From: a virus
Length of the DNA: 21,312 bases
Reading direction: 5' to 3' (one strand)
Virus record (IMG/VR): IMGVR_UViG_3300017749_000167
Location: 1-21,312 of that record
Part shown: positions 1-7,531 of the stretch, piece by piece
How positions within the stretch are numbered: position 1 is the first letter of the stretch
Layout of the letters: every line of letters starts with the position of its first letter
Translations under genes and position numbers: made by a program
The notes under the pieces: generated by a model
What the model was told of the DNA's origin: nothing
Seen by the model: only the letters and a program-made list of their open reading frames with translations
The model's database searches: none

Positions 1-65
1 GGTGTGAGAAGCACGGTTTTACCTACGCTAACAAGACGATCCCTGATGCTTGGTTCAACGAGTAG
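1..65 (+). CDS. Endonuclease I (T7 gp3-like), C-terminal fragment
   Basis: Only the last 20 codons (from base 3) and the TAG stop at 63-65 are in the window. The peptide begins CEKHG and contains IPDAW. From memory this closely matches the C-terminal region of T7 gp3 endonuclease I, which has CEKHG and IPAEW at the same spacing; about 11 of 20 residues agree. In T7 this enzyme resolves Holliday junctions and helps degrade host DNA to recycle nucleotides. It lies just upstream of the primase-helicase, the same relative order as T7 gene 3 before gene 4, which supports the call. The gene is cut by the window edge, so catalytic residues cannot be checked. Confidence 0.72.
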   Translation, partial: CEKHGFTYANKTIPDAWFNE

Positions 66-67
66 AC

Positions 68-1702
68 ATGCAAGGGAGCAAGCGTGTGGATATAGCAATT
101 AAAGAAAGTGAGAGCGAGTTTGTACGGCACATACCGTGTGAGAATCCTGAGTGTGGTTCGAGCGATGCAAACTCTCTTTACGATGACGGACATACGCATT
201 GTTTCTCATGTGGAACTACCGTCCAACCAGATAGCACCAGTGAACAACCCAAGCAAGCAATGCTTAAATCTCCCTTACCCCAAGGGTTGATCACTGGTGT
301 TTACCAAGACCTAGTTAAGCGCAAGCTCAACAAGGAAGTGTGTAGGAAGTTTGGTTACTTCAAAGCTATGCACAAAGGAGAGTCTGTCCAAGTCGCTAAC
401 TATGTCGGCAAGGATGGCACTGTTGTCGCTCAGAAGCTACGAACCAGAGATAAAGGTTTCAGCATCTTGGGTGATGCAAAGAAGATGTCTCTCTTTGGCT
501 CCCATTTGTGGGGCAAAGGGAAGATGCTAGTTATCTGTGAAGGCGAACTCGACACGATAAGTGCTCATGTGTGTCTGGGCAAGTATCACGCAGCAACGGT
601 TGGCATACCTAACGGTTCCAACTCTGCTGTAAGAGCCATCAAAGATAACTATGACTACGTTTCCGGCTTTGACAAATGTGTGATCTGCTTCGATGCAGAT
701 GACGCTGGACGCAAAGCAGCTATGGAAGCGGCTCAGATGCTACCAGTCGGCAAAGCCTTCATAAGTCACCTCCCAATGAAGGACATAAACGACTGCTTGG
801 TGGCTGGGAAATCAGCAGCCGTGGTGAGTGCTATCTTTGAGGCGAAAGAGTATCGTCCAGATAGTATAGTTGCCGCTGCCGATCTCCGATCCGTGATAGG
901 TCAGGATGACGCTGCTTCATCCATTAGGTATCCCTACGATCAGTTGAACGCCATCACAGGCGGTATCAGGCGTGGGGAGCTTGTGACGATCACAGCAGGT
1001 TCGGGGATGGGTAAGACTACCTTAGTCCGTGAGATTGCCTACAAGTTACACCAGTCTGGTGAGAAGCTAGGTTTGCTCTGCTTAGAGGAGACCAACAAGC
1101 GCACCCTATTAGGATTGGTAGGAACACACCTCTCAAAGAACATCACGGTAGACAGATCACAGAGTACACCAGAAGAGATCGAGGCTACCTTTGACGAGCT
1201 GTTTCCAGAGGATCGACAGGTCTATCTCTACGATCACTTTGGAAGCTGTGACATCGACACAATTATCCAGCGTATCAGCTTCATGGTCAAAGCACTTGGG
1301 GTCACTGTTGTTGTCCTCGATCACATAAGCATCCTAGTCAGCGGCCTAGCCACTAACGATGAACGCAAGCTGATCGACATTGCGATGACACGGCTTCGTA
1401 CAGAGGTCGTACAAGAGCTTGGTGTAGCCCTGATCATCGTTAGCCACCTGCGTAGACCATCAGGCGACAAAGGGTTCGAGGGTGGCGAGAAGCCTACCCT
1501 GCAATCCTTACGCGGTAGCCACTCGATAGCCCAGCTATCCGATATGTGCCTGTCAATGGCTGTCCCATCAGAGACACCTGACAGCGACACCCGAATCCTC
1601 TCAGTCCTAAAGAACCGCTGGTCGGGTCAGACAGGCTGGGCTGGCAACATTCAATTCAACAGAGACACAGGCCGATTGGTCGAAGAAGGGAGCGAGTTCT
1701 AA
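68..1702 (+). CDS. T7 gp4-like DNA primase/helicase
   Basis: Bifunctional replication protein that makes primers and unwinds DNA at the fork. With the ATG at 68 it is 544 residues, close to T7 gp4 (566). Domains in order: a Cys4 zinc ribbon at about residues 24-48 (CENPEC ... CFSC), which in the family reads the primase recognition site; a Toprim core with ICEGELD near 157 and CFDADDAG near 206; and a RecA-like hexameric helicase with Walker A GSGMGKTT near 311, Walker B VVVLDH, and a late KNRWSG region carrying the arginine-finger-type segment. An in-frame TTG at 50 would add six residues inside the upstream gene; the ATG two bases after the upstream stop is preferred. Its stop overlaps the next start (TAATG). 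Confidence 0.96.
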   Translation: MQGSKRVDIAIKESESEFVRHIPCENPECGSSDANSLYDDGHTHCFSCGTTVQPDSTSEQPKQAMLKSPLPQGLITGVYQDLVKRKLNKEVCRKFGYFKAMHKGESVQVANYVGKDGTVVAQKLRTRDKGFSILGDAKKMSLFGSHLWGKGKMLVICEGELDTISAHVCLGKYHAATVGIPNGSNSAVRAIKDNYDYVSGFDKCVICFDADDAGRKAAMEAAQMLPVGKAFISHLPMKDINDCLVAGKSAAVVSAIFEAKEYRPDSIVAAADLRSVIGQDDAASSIRYPYDQLNAITGGIRRGELVTITAGSGMGKTTLVREIAYKLHQSGEKLGLLCLEETNKRTLLGLVGTHLSKNITVDRSQSTPEEIEATFDELFPEDRQVYLYDHFGSCDIDTIIQRISFMVKALGVTVVVLDHISILVSGLATNDERKLIDIAMTRLRTEVVQELGVALIIVSHLRRPSGDKGFEGGEKPTLQSLRGSHSIAQLSDMCLSMAVPSETPDSDTRILSVLKNRWSGQTGWAGNIQFNRDTGRLVEEGSEF

Positions 1703-2022
1703 TGACACTTAAAGATAACTGGAGAAAGTTCCATAACGAAAACCCAGAGGTTTATGAACTGGTTGAGCGTTTTACTTTTGATGCAATTAGAGCTGGTCGC
1801 AAGCACTTTGCCATAAACGCTATCTTCGAGAGAATACGTTGGTACACGGCAGTTGAGACCCGTGGTGAACCTTTTAAGCTAAGTAACAATCACCGTCCAT
1901 ATTACGCCAGACACTTTATGGAAATGAACCCTAAGTACAAAGGCTTCTTCCGTACTAATCGCGTACCCACAGACATTCCAGACCAGCATGGTTTTGATTT
2001 CATGGATAGGAGAGCTTCATGA
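1702..2022 (+). CDS. Conserved phage protein of unknown function
   Basis: A 106-residue protein beginning MTLKDNWRKFHNENPEVYEL and containing AIRAGRKHF, AIFERIRW and YYARHFM. I recognise this pattern from many phages and prophages, where it is uncharacterised; a small helical, possibly winged-helix DNA-binding fold is a guess. The start shares one base with the helicase stop and has GGGAG about ten bases upstream, inside the helicase gene. Its own stop overlaps the MazG-like start by four bases (ATGA). Lying between primase-helicase and the nucleotide-pool gene, it probably acts early, in replication or takeover. No signal peptide or membrane segment is seen. Confidence 0.85.
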   Translation: MTLKDNWRKFHNENPEVYELVERFTFDAIRAGRKHFAINAIFERIRWYTAVETRGEPFKLSNNHRPYYARHFMEMNPKYKGFFRTNRVPTDIPDQHGFDFMDRRAS

Positions 2023-2363
2023 CACATCCAATGACACTTGATGGATACCAGCTACAAGCTGAGACAACTTTTATTGTTGAGGAAAGCAAGATCGAATATC
2101 TAGCTCTTGGCCTAGCCTCGGAAGCTGGTGAGGTCTGTGACAAGCTCAAGAAGCATTTGCGTGACGAAGGTGAGCCACTAGCAGACATGGACTACGACAA
2201 ACGCCTAGCAGTCATGAAGGAGTGCGGTGATGTCTTGTGGTACTTGGCAAACATAGCAGCTCAGTTCCAGTTCGACCTCAGTAGCGTTGGGGAGATGAAC
2301 CTACGCAAACTAGACAGGCGTATGCAGCTCGACCTGATCAAAGGATCGGGAGATGACAGATGA
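2019..2363 (+). CDS. MazG-like nucleoside triphosphate pyrophosphohydrolase
   Basis: A 114-residue all-alpha NTP-PPase-type protein. The metal-binding pattern of the MazG superfamily is visible: EAGE at residues 35-38 and ECGD at 68-71, followed by VLWYL. Members hydrolyse (d)NTPs to monophosphate and pyrophosphate; in marine phages they have been proposed to alter nucleotide pools or ppGpp, but the substrate here is unknown. It is a single domain, unlike the two-domain bacterial MazG. AGGAG lies six bases before the ATG. The start overlaps the upstream stop by four bases, and the stop overlaps the polymerase start by four bases, so it is probably made together with the polymerase. Confidence 0.88.
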   Translation: MTHPMTLDGYQLQAETTFIVEESKIEYLALGLASEAGEVCDKLKKHLRDEGEPLADMDYDKRLAVMKECGDVLWYLANIAAQFQFDLSSVGEMNLRKLDRRMQLDLIKGSGDDR

Positions 2364-4129
2364 GGCGCATGTTCTTTGACTTGGAGACTGACGGGTTAGA
2401 CCCTGATGTTATCCACTGTATCGCGGTTGGCGAGGAAGGCCATCCAGTATGGAGCTATGGTCCTGACCAGATCAAAGAGGGCTTGGAGATGCTCTGTGAG
2501 GCTGATGAGCTGATTGCCCACAATGGCATTGGCTACGACTTCAAGGTTATCAAGAAGCTGTACCCTAGCTGGCCTTTCAAGGGCAAGCGTACCGACACCC
2601 TAGTTCTGTCGAGGCTCATACGAGCTGACCTAAAGAACGAGGACTTCACCTACAACTGGTCTACCGAGATCATGCCCAAGAAGCTCTTTGGTTCTCATAG
2701 CCTCAAGGCTTGGGGCATGAGATTACAAAGCAAGCTCGGCGGTGACTTCTTAAAAGGCGACTACGATGCTGGCTGGGAACACTGGTCACAGGATATGCAA
2801 GATTACTGTGAACAGGATGTCAGAGTGGCTATGGCTCTCTATAAGTTCCTCAAGGTGGATCAGTGGCCTGACGAAGCTCTGGACATGGCTCATGAGATCA
2901 GTGAGGTAGCCGAGAACATTGGCAACGCTGGCTGGACTTTCGATGAGGTCAAGGCTGGCAAGCTGTATGCCGAGCTATGCACAAGGCGTGAAGAGCTTGA
3001 CCATGAGCTGCAAGACCTGTTCGAGCCTTGGGAAGTGCACGAGACATTCATCCCGAAGCGCAACAATAAGACCCTTGGTTACATCGAGGGTGAGCCGTTC
3101 ACCAAGACTACTGTGGTCAACTTCAACCACAATTCGCGTAGGCACATCGAGTTCTGCCTGACCAAGAAGTACGGTTGGAAGCCTTCTAAAACGACACCAC
3201 AAGGCCATGCAATTATAGATGACGTTGTGCTTGGTGAGCTGGATTATCCAGAGGCCAAGAAGCTGTCTGAGCTGTTCTTGATACAGAAGCGCATAGGCCA
3301 ATTAGCCGAAGGGCCACAGGCTTGGTGCAAGAAAGTAGATAGTGACGGTAAGTTGCGACACAGGATCATCTGTCCAAGCACTCGGACGCTTAGATGCACA
3401 CATATAAAGCCAAACTTGTCACAGGTTCCGGCAGTGCGCCTTCCCTACGGTCAGCAGTGCCGTGAGCTGTTTACTGTTCCTACTGGATACCAACTTGTTG
3501 GTAGCGATCTTTCTGGCATCGAGATACGCCTCTTTGCCCATTTCCTTGCAGCTTATGATGGTGGTGATTATGCGAAGGTCATTCTTGAGTCCGACATACA
3601 CAGCTACAATCAGAAGGCAACGGGACTTGCTACGAGAGACCAAGCGAAATCGTGGCTCTATAGTACGCTCTACGGGGCAGGAGATGCCAAAGTCGGTTCC
3701 CTCATTGGTAAAGGAGCCAAAGAAGGAAAAAGACTAAAAGAGAACTTCATCTCTCAAGTCCCAGCTTACGGCATCCTAAAGAACAAGGTCGAGGAAGCCT
3801 CTGAGAAGGGCTTTATCACCTCGCTTGGCGGCAACCGTATCAAGGTCAACTCAACTCACACTGCTTTGAACAGTTTGTTGCAATCAGCATCGAGCGCAGT
3901 CAGCAGCAAGTGGGTTGTCCTCATAGCTAACGAAATCAAGAAGCAAAACCTCGATGTCACAATCCTCGGTTGGATACATGACGAAGTGCAAATGGCAGTG
4001 AAAGGAGACCCAGATCATGTCGGTAATATCGCTAGACGATGCGCGAAAGAAGCTGGCGAAGCGTTTAAAATCAGACTCCCCATCGAAGCTGACTACAGCG
4101 TGGGACGAACATGGGCCGAAACCCACTGA
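2360..4129 (+). CDS. DNA polymerase I family (T7 gp5-like) replicative polymerase
   Basis: The 589-residue phage replicase. An N-terminal 3'-5' proofreading exonuclease shows FDLETDG (Asp7, Glu9), an Exo II region AHNGIGYDF and Exo III YCEQD. The polymerase domain shows motif A SDLSGIEIRLFAHF (Asp383), motif B RDQAKSWLYSTLYG (Arg426, Lys430, Tyr434) and motif C HDE (Asp541, Glu542). Tyr434 sits at the position of E. coli Pol I Phe762 and T7 Tyr526. It is over 100 residues shorter than T7 gp5 (704), so a T7-sized thioredoxin-binding insert is probably absent and processivity must come from elsewhere. The start overlaps the MazG-like stop (ATGA) with GGAG seven bases upstream. The last 113 bases also encode the start of the next gene. 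Confidence 0.97.
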   Translation: MRRMFFDLETDGLDPDVIHCIAVGEEGHPVWSYGPDQIKEGLEMLCEADELIAHNGIGYDFKVIKKLYPSWPFKGKRTDTLVLSRLIRADLKNEDFTYNWSTEIMPKKLFGSHSLKAWGMRLQSKLGGDFLKGDYDAGWEHWSQDMQDYCEQDVRVAMALYKFLKVDQWPDEALDMAHEISEVAENIGNAGWTFDEVKAGKLYAELCTRREELDHELQDLFEPWEVHETFIPKRNNKTLGYIEGEPFTKTTVVNFNHNSRRHIEFCLTKKYGWKPSKTTPQGHAIIDDVVLGELDYPEAKKLSELFLIQKRIGQLAEGPQAWCKKVDSDGKLRHRIICPSTRTLRCTHIKPNLSQVPAVRLPYGQQCRELFTVPTGYQLVGSDLSGIEIRLFAHFLAAYDGGDYAKVILESDIHSYNQKATGLATRDQAKSWLYSTLYGAGDAKVGSLIGKGAKEGKRLKENFISQVPAYGILKNKVEEASEKGFITSLGGNRIKVNSTHTALNSLLQSASSAVSSKWVVLIANEIKKQNLDVTILGWIHDEVQMAVKGDPDHVGNIARRCAKEAGEAFKIRLPIEADYSVGRTWAETH

Positions 4130-4370
4130 GCTTGATGAGAACACTGAGATAGCCCTGCTTGCTATGTATGAACTCTTGATCGAAGCATGGGCTGGTGGGT
4201 TCACCACCAAATCTAAGTTTGCCCGTGACGCAGCAAACATAATCGCTGTTGCAGCGACAGAAGGGTTGATCACCACACGCCTCGAAGAAGAGGTCTGGGG
4301 TAATCGCTGGATGATCACGGAAAAGGGTATGAATTTCATGAAGGAGATACATGACGATGTTGTTAGTTGA
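4017..4370 (+). CDS. Small protein overlapping the polymerase gene, function unknown
   Basis: A 117-residue protein beginning MSVISLDDARKKLAKRLK. Its first 113 bases lie inside the polymerase gene in another frame. The early start is supported by AAAGGAG about ten bases before the ATG and by the N-terminus, which resembles starts of other small phage proteins. A shorter form from the in-frame ATG at residue 50 is possible but lacks as good a ribosome-binding site. The C-terminal half (ANIIAVAATEGLITTR ... WMITEKGMNFM) has the rhythm of a winged-helix domain, where TEKG commonly precedes the last helix; this is only a shape-based guess. The stop overlaps the exonuclease start by 20 bases. Confidence 0.75.
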   Translation: MSVISLDDARKKLAKRLKSDSPSKLTTAWDEHGPKPTELDENTEIALLAMYELLIEAWAGGFTTKSKFARDAANIIAVAATEGLITTRLEEEVWGNRWMITEKGMNFMKEIHDDVVS

Positions 4371-5142
4371 TGCCGACTTATACCTCTACAGAGCCACAGC
4401 AGCCACAGAGCAAGAGATATGCTGGGATGAGGACGATGGCTCGAACATATGGTCACTCGATACTGACCTAAAGCTGGCAAAGGAGATGTTCTTTGACCAG
4501 ATGGAAACATTCAAAGAGACATTGCACGATGATCGAGTGATCCTATGCCTTACCTCTAAGAAGAACTTTAGACGCGATGTAGACCCTCGATACAAGAACA
4601 ACCGCGTGAAGATCAGGAAACCACTTGGTTATCTGGCAATGGTTGATTGGGCAAAGCATCACTTCAGTACAGTCAGTTTGGATGGCCTAGAGGCAGATGA
4701 TGTCATGGGCATCTTGGCAACCAAGCCTGAGAATAAAGGCAAGGCAATCATCGTGTCTGACGATAAGGACATGAAGACTGTACCAGCCAAGATATATAGG
4801 CCGATGTCTGGTGAACGCCTCGACATCACAGAGGCCGAAGCTGACAGGTTCTTCCTTACACAATGCTTAACAGGCGACCCCACTGATGGCTATGTCGGAC
4901 TGAAAGGCTTTGGGCCAAAGACAGCCGAGAAGTTGCTTGGATCACGGCCTGATTGGTCAATCGTTGAGAAAGCCTACATTAAGGCTGGCCTCACCAAACA
5001 AGATGCCCTCACCCAAGCAAGATTAGCCCGAATACTCCGCTGGTGTGATTGGGACTACGAGCACAAGAAGCCAATACTTTATGGGAGCAAAGAGCATGAA
5101 GCGACACGAACAGTTCATGCAGGAAAAGCTGCAACAAGCTGA
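4351..5142 (+). CDS. 5'-3' exonuclease (T7 gp6-like, PIN/FEN family)
   Basis: A 263-residue enzyme that in T7 removes RNA primers and degrades host DNA. The metal-binding acids of the PIN/FEN fold are visible: LLVDADLY (Asp7, Asp9), NFRRDVDPRYKNNR in the arch region, EADD at 114-117 and SDDKD near 136-140, followed by GDPTDGYVGLKGFGPKTAEK (about 175-195), the helix-3-turn-helix DNA-binding motif. A strong AAGGAG lies about six bases before the ATG. It sits downstream of the polymerase, as gene 6 follows gene 5 in T7, and its 3' end overlaps the next gene by 47 bases if that gene starts at 5096. Confidence 0.95.
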   Translation: MTMLLVDADLYLYRATAATEQEICWDEDDGSNIWSLDTDLKLAKEMFFDQMETFKETLHDDRVILCLTSKKNFRRDVDPRYKNNRVKIRKPLGYLAMVDWAKHHFSTVSLDGLEADDVMGILATKPENKGKAIIVSDDKDMKTVPAKIYRPMSGERLDITEAEADRFFLTQCLTGDPTDGYVGLKGFGPKTAEKLLGSRPDWSIVEKAYIKAGLTKQDALTQARLARILRWCDWDYEHKKPILYGSKEHEATRTVHAGKAATS

Positions 5143-5449
5143 AGCACAAATAGAAGACAAACCAAAGCGTAAACCCCTCCCCACTGACGCTTCCGAGCGC
5201 AAACAGATTCCCATCTACACCGGATTCATCCGCTACTTTCCAGACGCTATCGCTGCCGTTGCCAAGGTTTCTTTGGTTGGCGGCATACAGCATGGACAGA
5301 CACCGGAAACCCTGCACTGGGATCGCAGTAAATCCAAAGATGAGCTGGATGCCATGATGCGGCACATCCTAGACGAAGACTGGGAACAAGTTGCTTGGAG
5401 AGCGTTAGCCAACCTTCAAAAAGAGATAGAGAAAAGACATGATCAGTAA
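5096..5449 (+). CDS. DUF5664-like protein (dATP/dGTP diphosphohydrolase N-terminal family)
   Basis: A 117-residue protein. After a charged, coiled-coil-like N-terminus of about 35 residues comes a conserved core: IPIYTGFIRYFPDAIAAVAK, then LHWDRSKSKDELDAMMRH and a WRALANLQKEIEK helix. I recall this YFPDA ... HWDRSKS pattern as the phage family DUF5664 (PF18909), named after dATP/dGTP diphosphohydrolases; the family name comes from memory and activity is not shown. The start at 5096 is chosen because GGGAG lies about nine bases upstream; in-frame ATG 5081 and the ATT at 5045 fit less well. It sits between exonuclease and ribonucleotide reductase, which fits a role in the dNTP pool. Its end overlaps the reductase start by 11 bases. 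Confidence 0.75.
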   Translation: MKRHEQFMQEKLQQAEAQIEDKPKRKPLPTDASERKQIPIYTGFIRYFPDAIAAVAKVSLVGGIQHGQTPETLHWDRSKSKDELDAMMRHILDEDWEQVAWRALANLQKEIEKRHDQ

Positions 5450-7349
5450 TTACTTGCCTACAGATTATCAAACATTCATTGCCACCAGCCGATACGCTAG
5501 GTGGATCGAGGACAAAGGACGCAGGGAGACATGGGTTGAAACAGTGCAAAGGTACACTGATTATCTCTATTCAAAAGGCATCAACCTAACTGGACAGGAT
5601 TGGGATGACATCGAGGGTGCCATTCTCGAACTAGAAGTCATGCCTAGCATGAGAGCACTTATGACTGCTGGTGTCGCTGCTGACCGTGATAACACCTGCA
5701 TCTACAACTGTTCATATGTTGCTGTAGATGATCCCCGCGCTTTCGATGAGGCAATGTTTATCTTGCTTTGCGGTACTGGCGTAGGTTTCTCAGTAGAGCG
5801 TCAGTCAATCAGCTTGCTGCCTGAGATACCGTTAGCACTGTCACAGGGCAATCCAACGATCAATGTTGAGGACTCTAAAGAAGGCTGGGCTAGAGCCTTA
5901 CGTTCAGTCATCGAAACCCTTTACAGCGGCATCATACCCACTTGGAACCTTGACGCTATACGCCCTGCTGGTGCGAGGCTCAAGACATTCGGTGGTAGAG
6001 CCAGTGGCCCAGAGCCTCTTAACGATTTGTTTAACTTCGTTGTAGCCAAGTTTAAAGGTGCTATGGGTCGTAAGCTCAACAGCATCGAGTGCCATGACAT
6101 CATGTGTAAGATCGGTGAAGTCGTTGTTGTCGGTGGTGTCAGACGATCAGCTATGATCAGCTTGTCTAACCTCAGTGACACACGCATGTCACATGCTAAG
6201 TCAGGGAGCTGGTGGGAAAACGAACCACAGAGAGCCTTGGCTAACAACAGTGCTTGCTACACAGAGAAGCCTGATAGCGAGACCTTCTTGCGCGAGTGGC
6301 TGGCTCTAGTGGAGTCCAAGTCTGGTGAGCGCGGTATCTTTAGCCGTGTCGCAGCCGAAGCTCATGTAGCGAAGAACGGCAGACGCGAGACAGGCTATGC
6401 TTGGGGAACTAACCCTTGCAGTGAAATCATCTTGCGGAGCAACCAGTTCTGTAATCTGACAGAGGTAGTCGTAAGAGAGACAGACGATCTTCAGTCACTC
6501 AAACGTAAGGTCAGACTGGCAACTATCCTTGGCACTGCACAAGCTACCTTCACACATATGCCGTACCTCAGACCGATCTGGACTAAGAATACAGCAGAAG
6601 AGCGTCTGCTGGGTGTGTCTTTGACAGGCATCATGGATCATCCCGTACTCGGTAAGAACGTAGACAGTCCTAAGTGGCTTGCTGAGATGAAGCAGGTAGC
6701 TATCGACACTAACGCTGAGTATGCCGCGCGTCTTGGTATCGAGGTGTCTGCTGCGATCACCTGCGTCAAACCTTCTGGTACAGTCAGTCAATTAGTTGAC
6801 AGCGCAAGTGGCATCCATGCCCGACACTCTGATCACTACATCAGGACAGTCCGAGGTGATAACAAAGACCCTCTCACTCAGTTCCTAAAGGATGCAGGGA
6901 TACCAGCCGAAGCTGACGTTATGAAGCCTGACGCTACTACAGTGTTCAGCTTTCCAACTAAGTCACCTATGAGTGCCGTAACTAGAAATGCCATGACTGC
7001 TATCCAGCAGCTCGAACTCTGGAAGACTTACGCTGAAGTATGGTGTGAGCATAAGCCTTCGGTAACTGTCACAGTCAGGGACTCTGAGTGGATGGAAGTG
7101 GGTGCATGGGTCTACAAGCACTTTGACCTTTGTTCTGGGATTAGCTTCTTGCCTCACTCAGATCATACCTACGCACAGGCTCCTTATCAGGAGTGTACCG
7201 CCGCTGAGTATGCAGACATGAAGCAGAAGATGCCCACCTCAATCGACTGGTCAGCTCTGTCTGATTACGAGAAGGAAGATCACACTAGCGGTAGTCAGAC
7301 CTTGGCATGTACTTCTGGTGCATGTGAGATCGTGGATATTGCGTCATGA
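5439..7349 (+). CDS. nrdJ: Class II (adenosylcobalamin-dependent) ribonucleoside-triphosphate reductase
   Basis: Converts ribonucleotides to deoxyribonucleotides using coenzyme B12 instead of oxygen-dependent iron, supplying dNTPs for phage replication. The residues match the monomeric Lactobacillus enzyme as I remember it: Cys91 (NCSY, redox cysteine), GTGVG near 112-116, then Asn325, Cys327 (radical), Glu329 and partner Cys338 (NPCSEI ... FCNL) at the same spacing as N406/C408/E410/C419. The C-terminal tail carries CTSGAC (Cys624, Cys629), the CX4C shuttle that re-reduces the active site. At 636 residues it is about 100 shorter than the 739-residue Lactobacillus protein, so its allosteric region may be reduced. 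No NrdB-like partner is present, as expected for class II. The stop overlaps the next start (ATGA). Confidence 0.96.
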   Translation: MISNYLPTDYQTFIATSRYARWIEDKGRRETWVETVQRYTDYLYSKGINLTGQDWDDIEGAILELEVMPSMRALMTAGVAADRDNTCIYNCSYVAVDDPRAFDEAMFILLCGTGVGFSVERQSISLLPEIPLALSQGNPTINVEDSKEGWARALRSVIETLYSGIIPTWNLDAIRPAGARLKTFGGRASGPEPLNDLFNFVVAKFKGAMGRKLNSIECHDIMCKIGEVVVVGGVRRSAMISLSNLSDTRMSHAKSGSWWENEPQRALANNSACYTEKPDSETFLREWLALVESKSGERGIFSRVAAEAHVAKNGRRETGYAWGTNPCSEIILRSNQFCNLTEVVVRETDDLQSLKRKVRLATILGTAQATFTHMPYLRPIWTKNTAEERLLGVSLTGIMDHPVLGKNVDSPKWLAEMKQVAIDTNAEYAARLGIEVSAAITCVKPSGTVSQLVDSASGIHARHSDHYIRTVRGDNKDPLTQFLKDAGIPAEADVMKPDATTVFSFPTKSPMSAVTRNAMTAIQQLELWKTYAEVWCEHKPSVTVTVRDSEWMEVGAWVYKHFDLCSGISFLPHSDHTYAQAPYQECTAAEYADMKQKMPTSIDWSALSDYEKEDHTSGSQTLACTSGACEIVDIAS

Positions 7350-7531
7350 GTGTTCCAACCTTTGAGGAGATCAAACAAGCTCTAAAGATACCTGAGTTCA
7401 AGGAAGACAAGTGGGGTCGGCGTATCTATGACCCTACTGACAACTTACCTCGCGCTGTCTCTAAACCACTTGCAGGTGTCAAGATCAGACCACGGTTTCA
7501 CAACCAATCACGAGGCAAGTGGGATGGCTGA
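7346..7531 (+). CDS. Small hypothetical protein (61 aa)
   Basis: Begins MSVPTFEEIKQALKIPEF and ends in a basic stretch (KIRPRFHNQSRGKWDG). I do not recognise it. The ATG shares four bases with the ribonucleotide reductase stop, and the stop overlaps the start of the zinc-ribbon gene, so it sits in a coupled chain that supports translation. No membrane segment or cysteine motif is present; a short amphipathic N-terminal helix is likely. As the second-last gene of the early arm, it may be an accessory or host-takeover peptide, but nothing in the sequence shows this. Confidence 0.65.
   Translation: MSVPTFEEIKQALKIPEFKEDKWGRRIYDPTDNLPRAVSKPLAGVKIRPRFHNQSRGKWDG

Noticed and set aside
50-67. TTG start at 50 giving a longer primase-helicase
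   Set aside because: It lies inside the endonuclease I fragment and adds only six residues without a ribosome-binding site; the ATG at 68 directly follows the upstream stop.
245-290. Internal start producing a T7 gp4B-like short helicase
   Set aside because: An in-frame ATG exists near 260 but without a Shine-Dalgarno sequence.
3884-4510. 208-codon open frame on the minus strand
   Set aside because: Antisense to the polymerase end, the 117-residue gene and the exonuclease, which all have clear coding evidence; no recognisable domain or coupling to neighbours.
7428-7523. Upstream extension of the zinc-ribbon gene
   Set aside because: The extra 32 residues overlap the 61-residue gene and look like its shifted reading; the ATG at 7524 fits the stop-start coupling.
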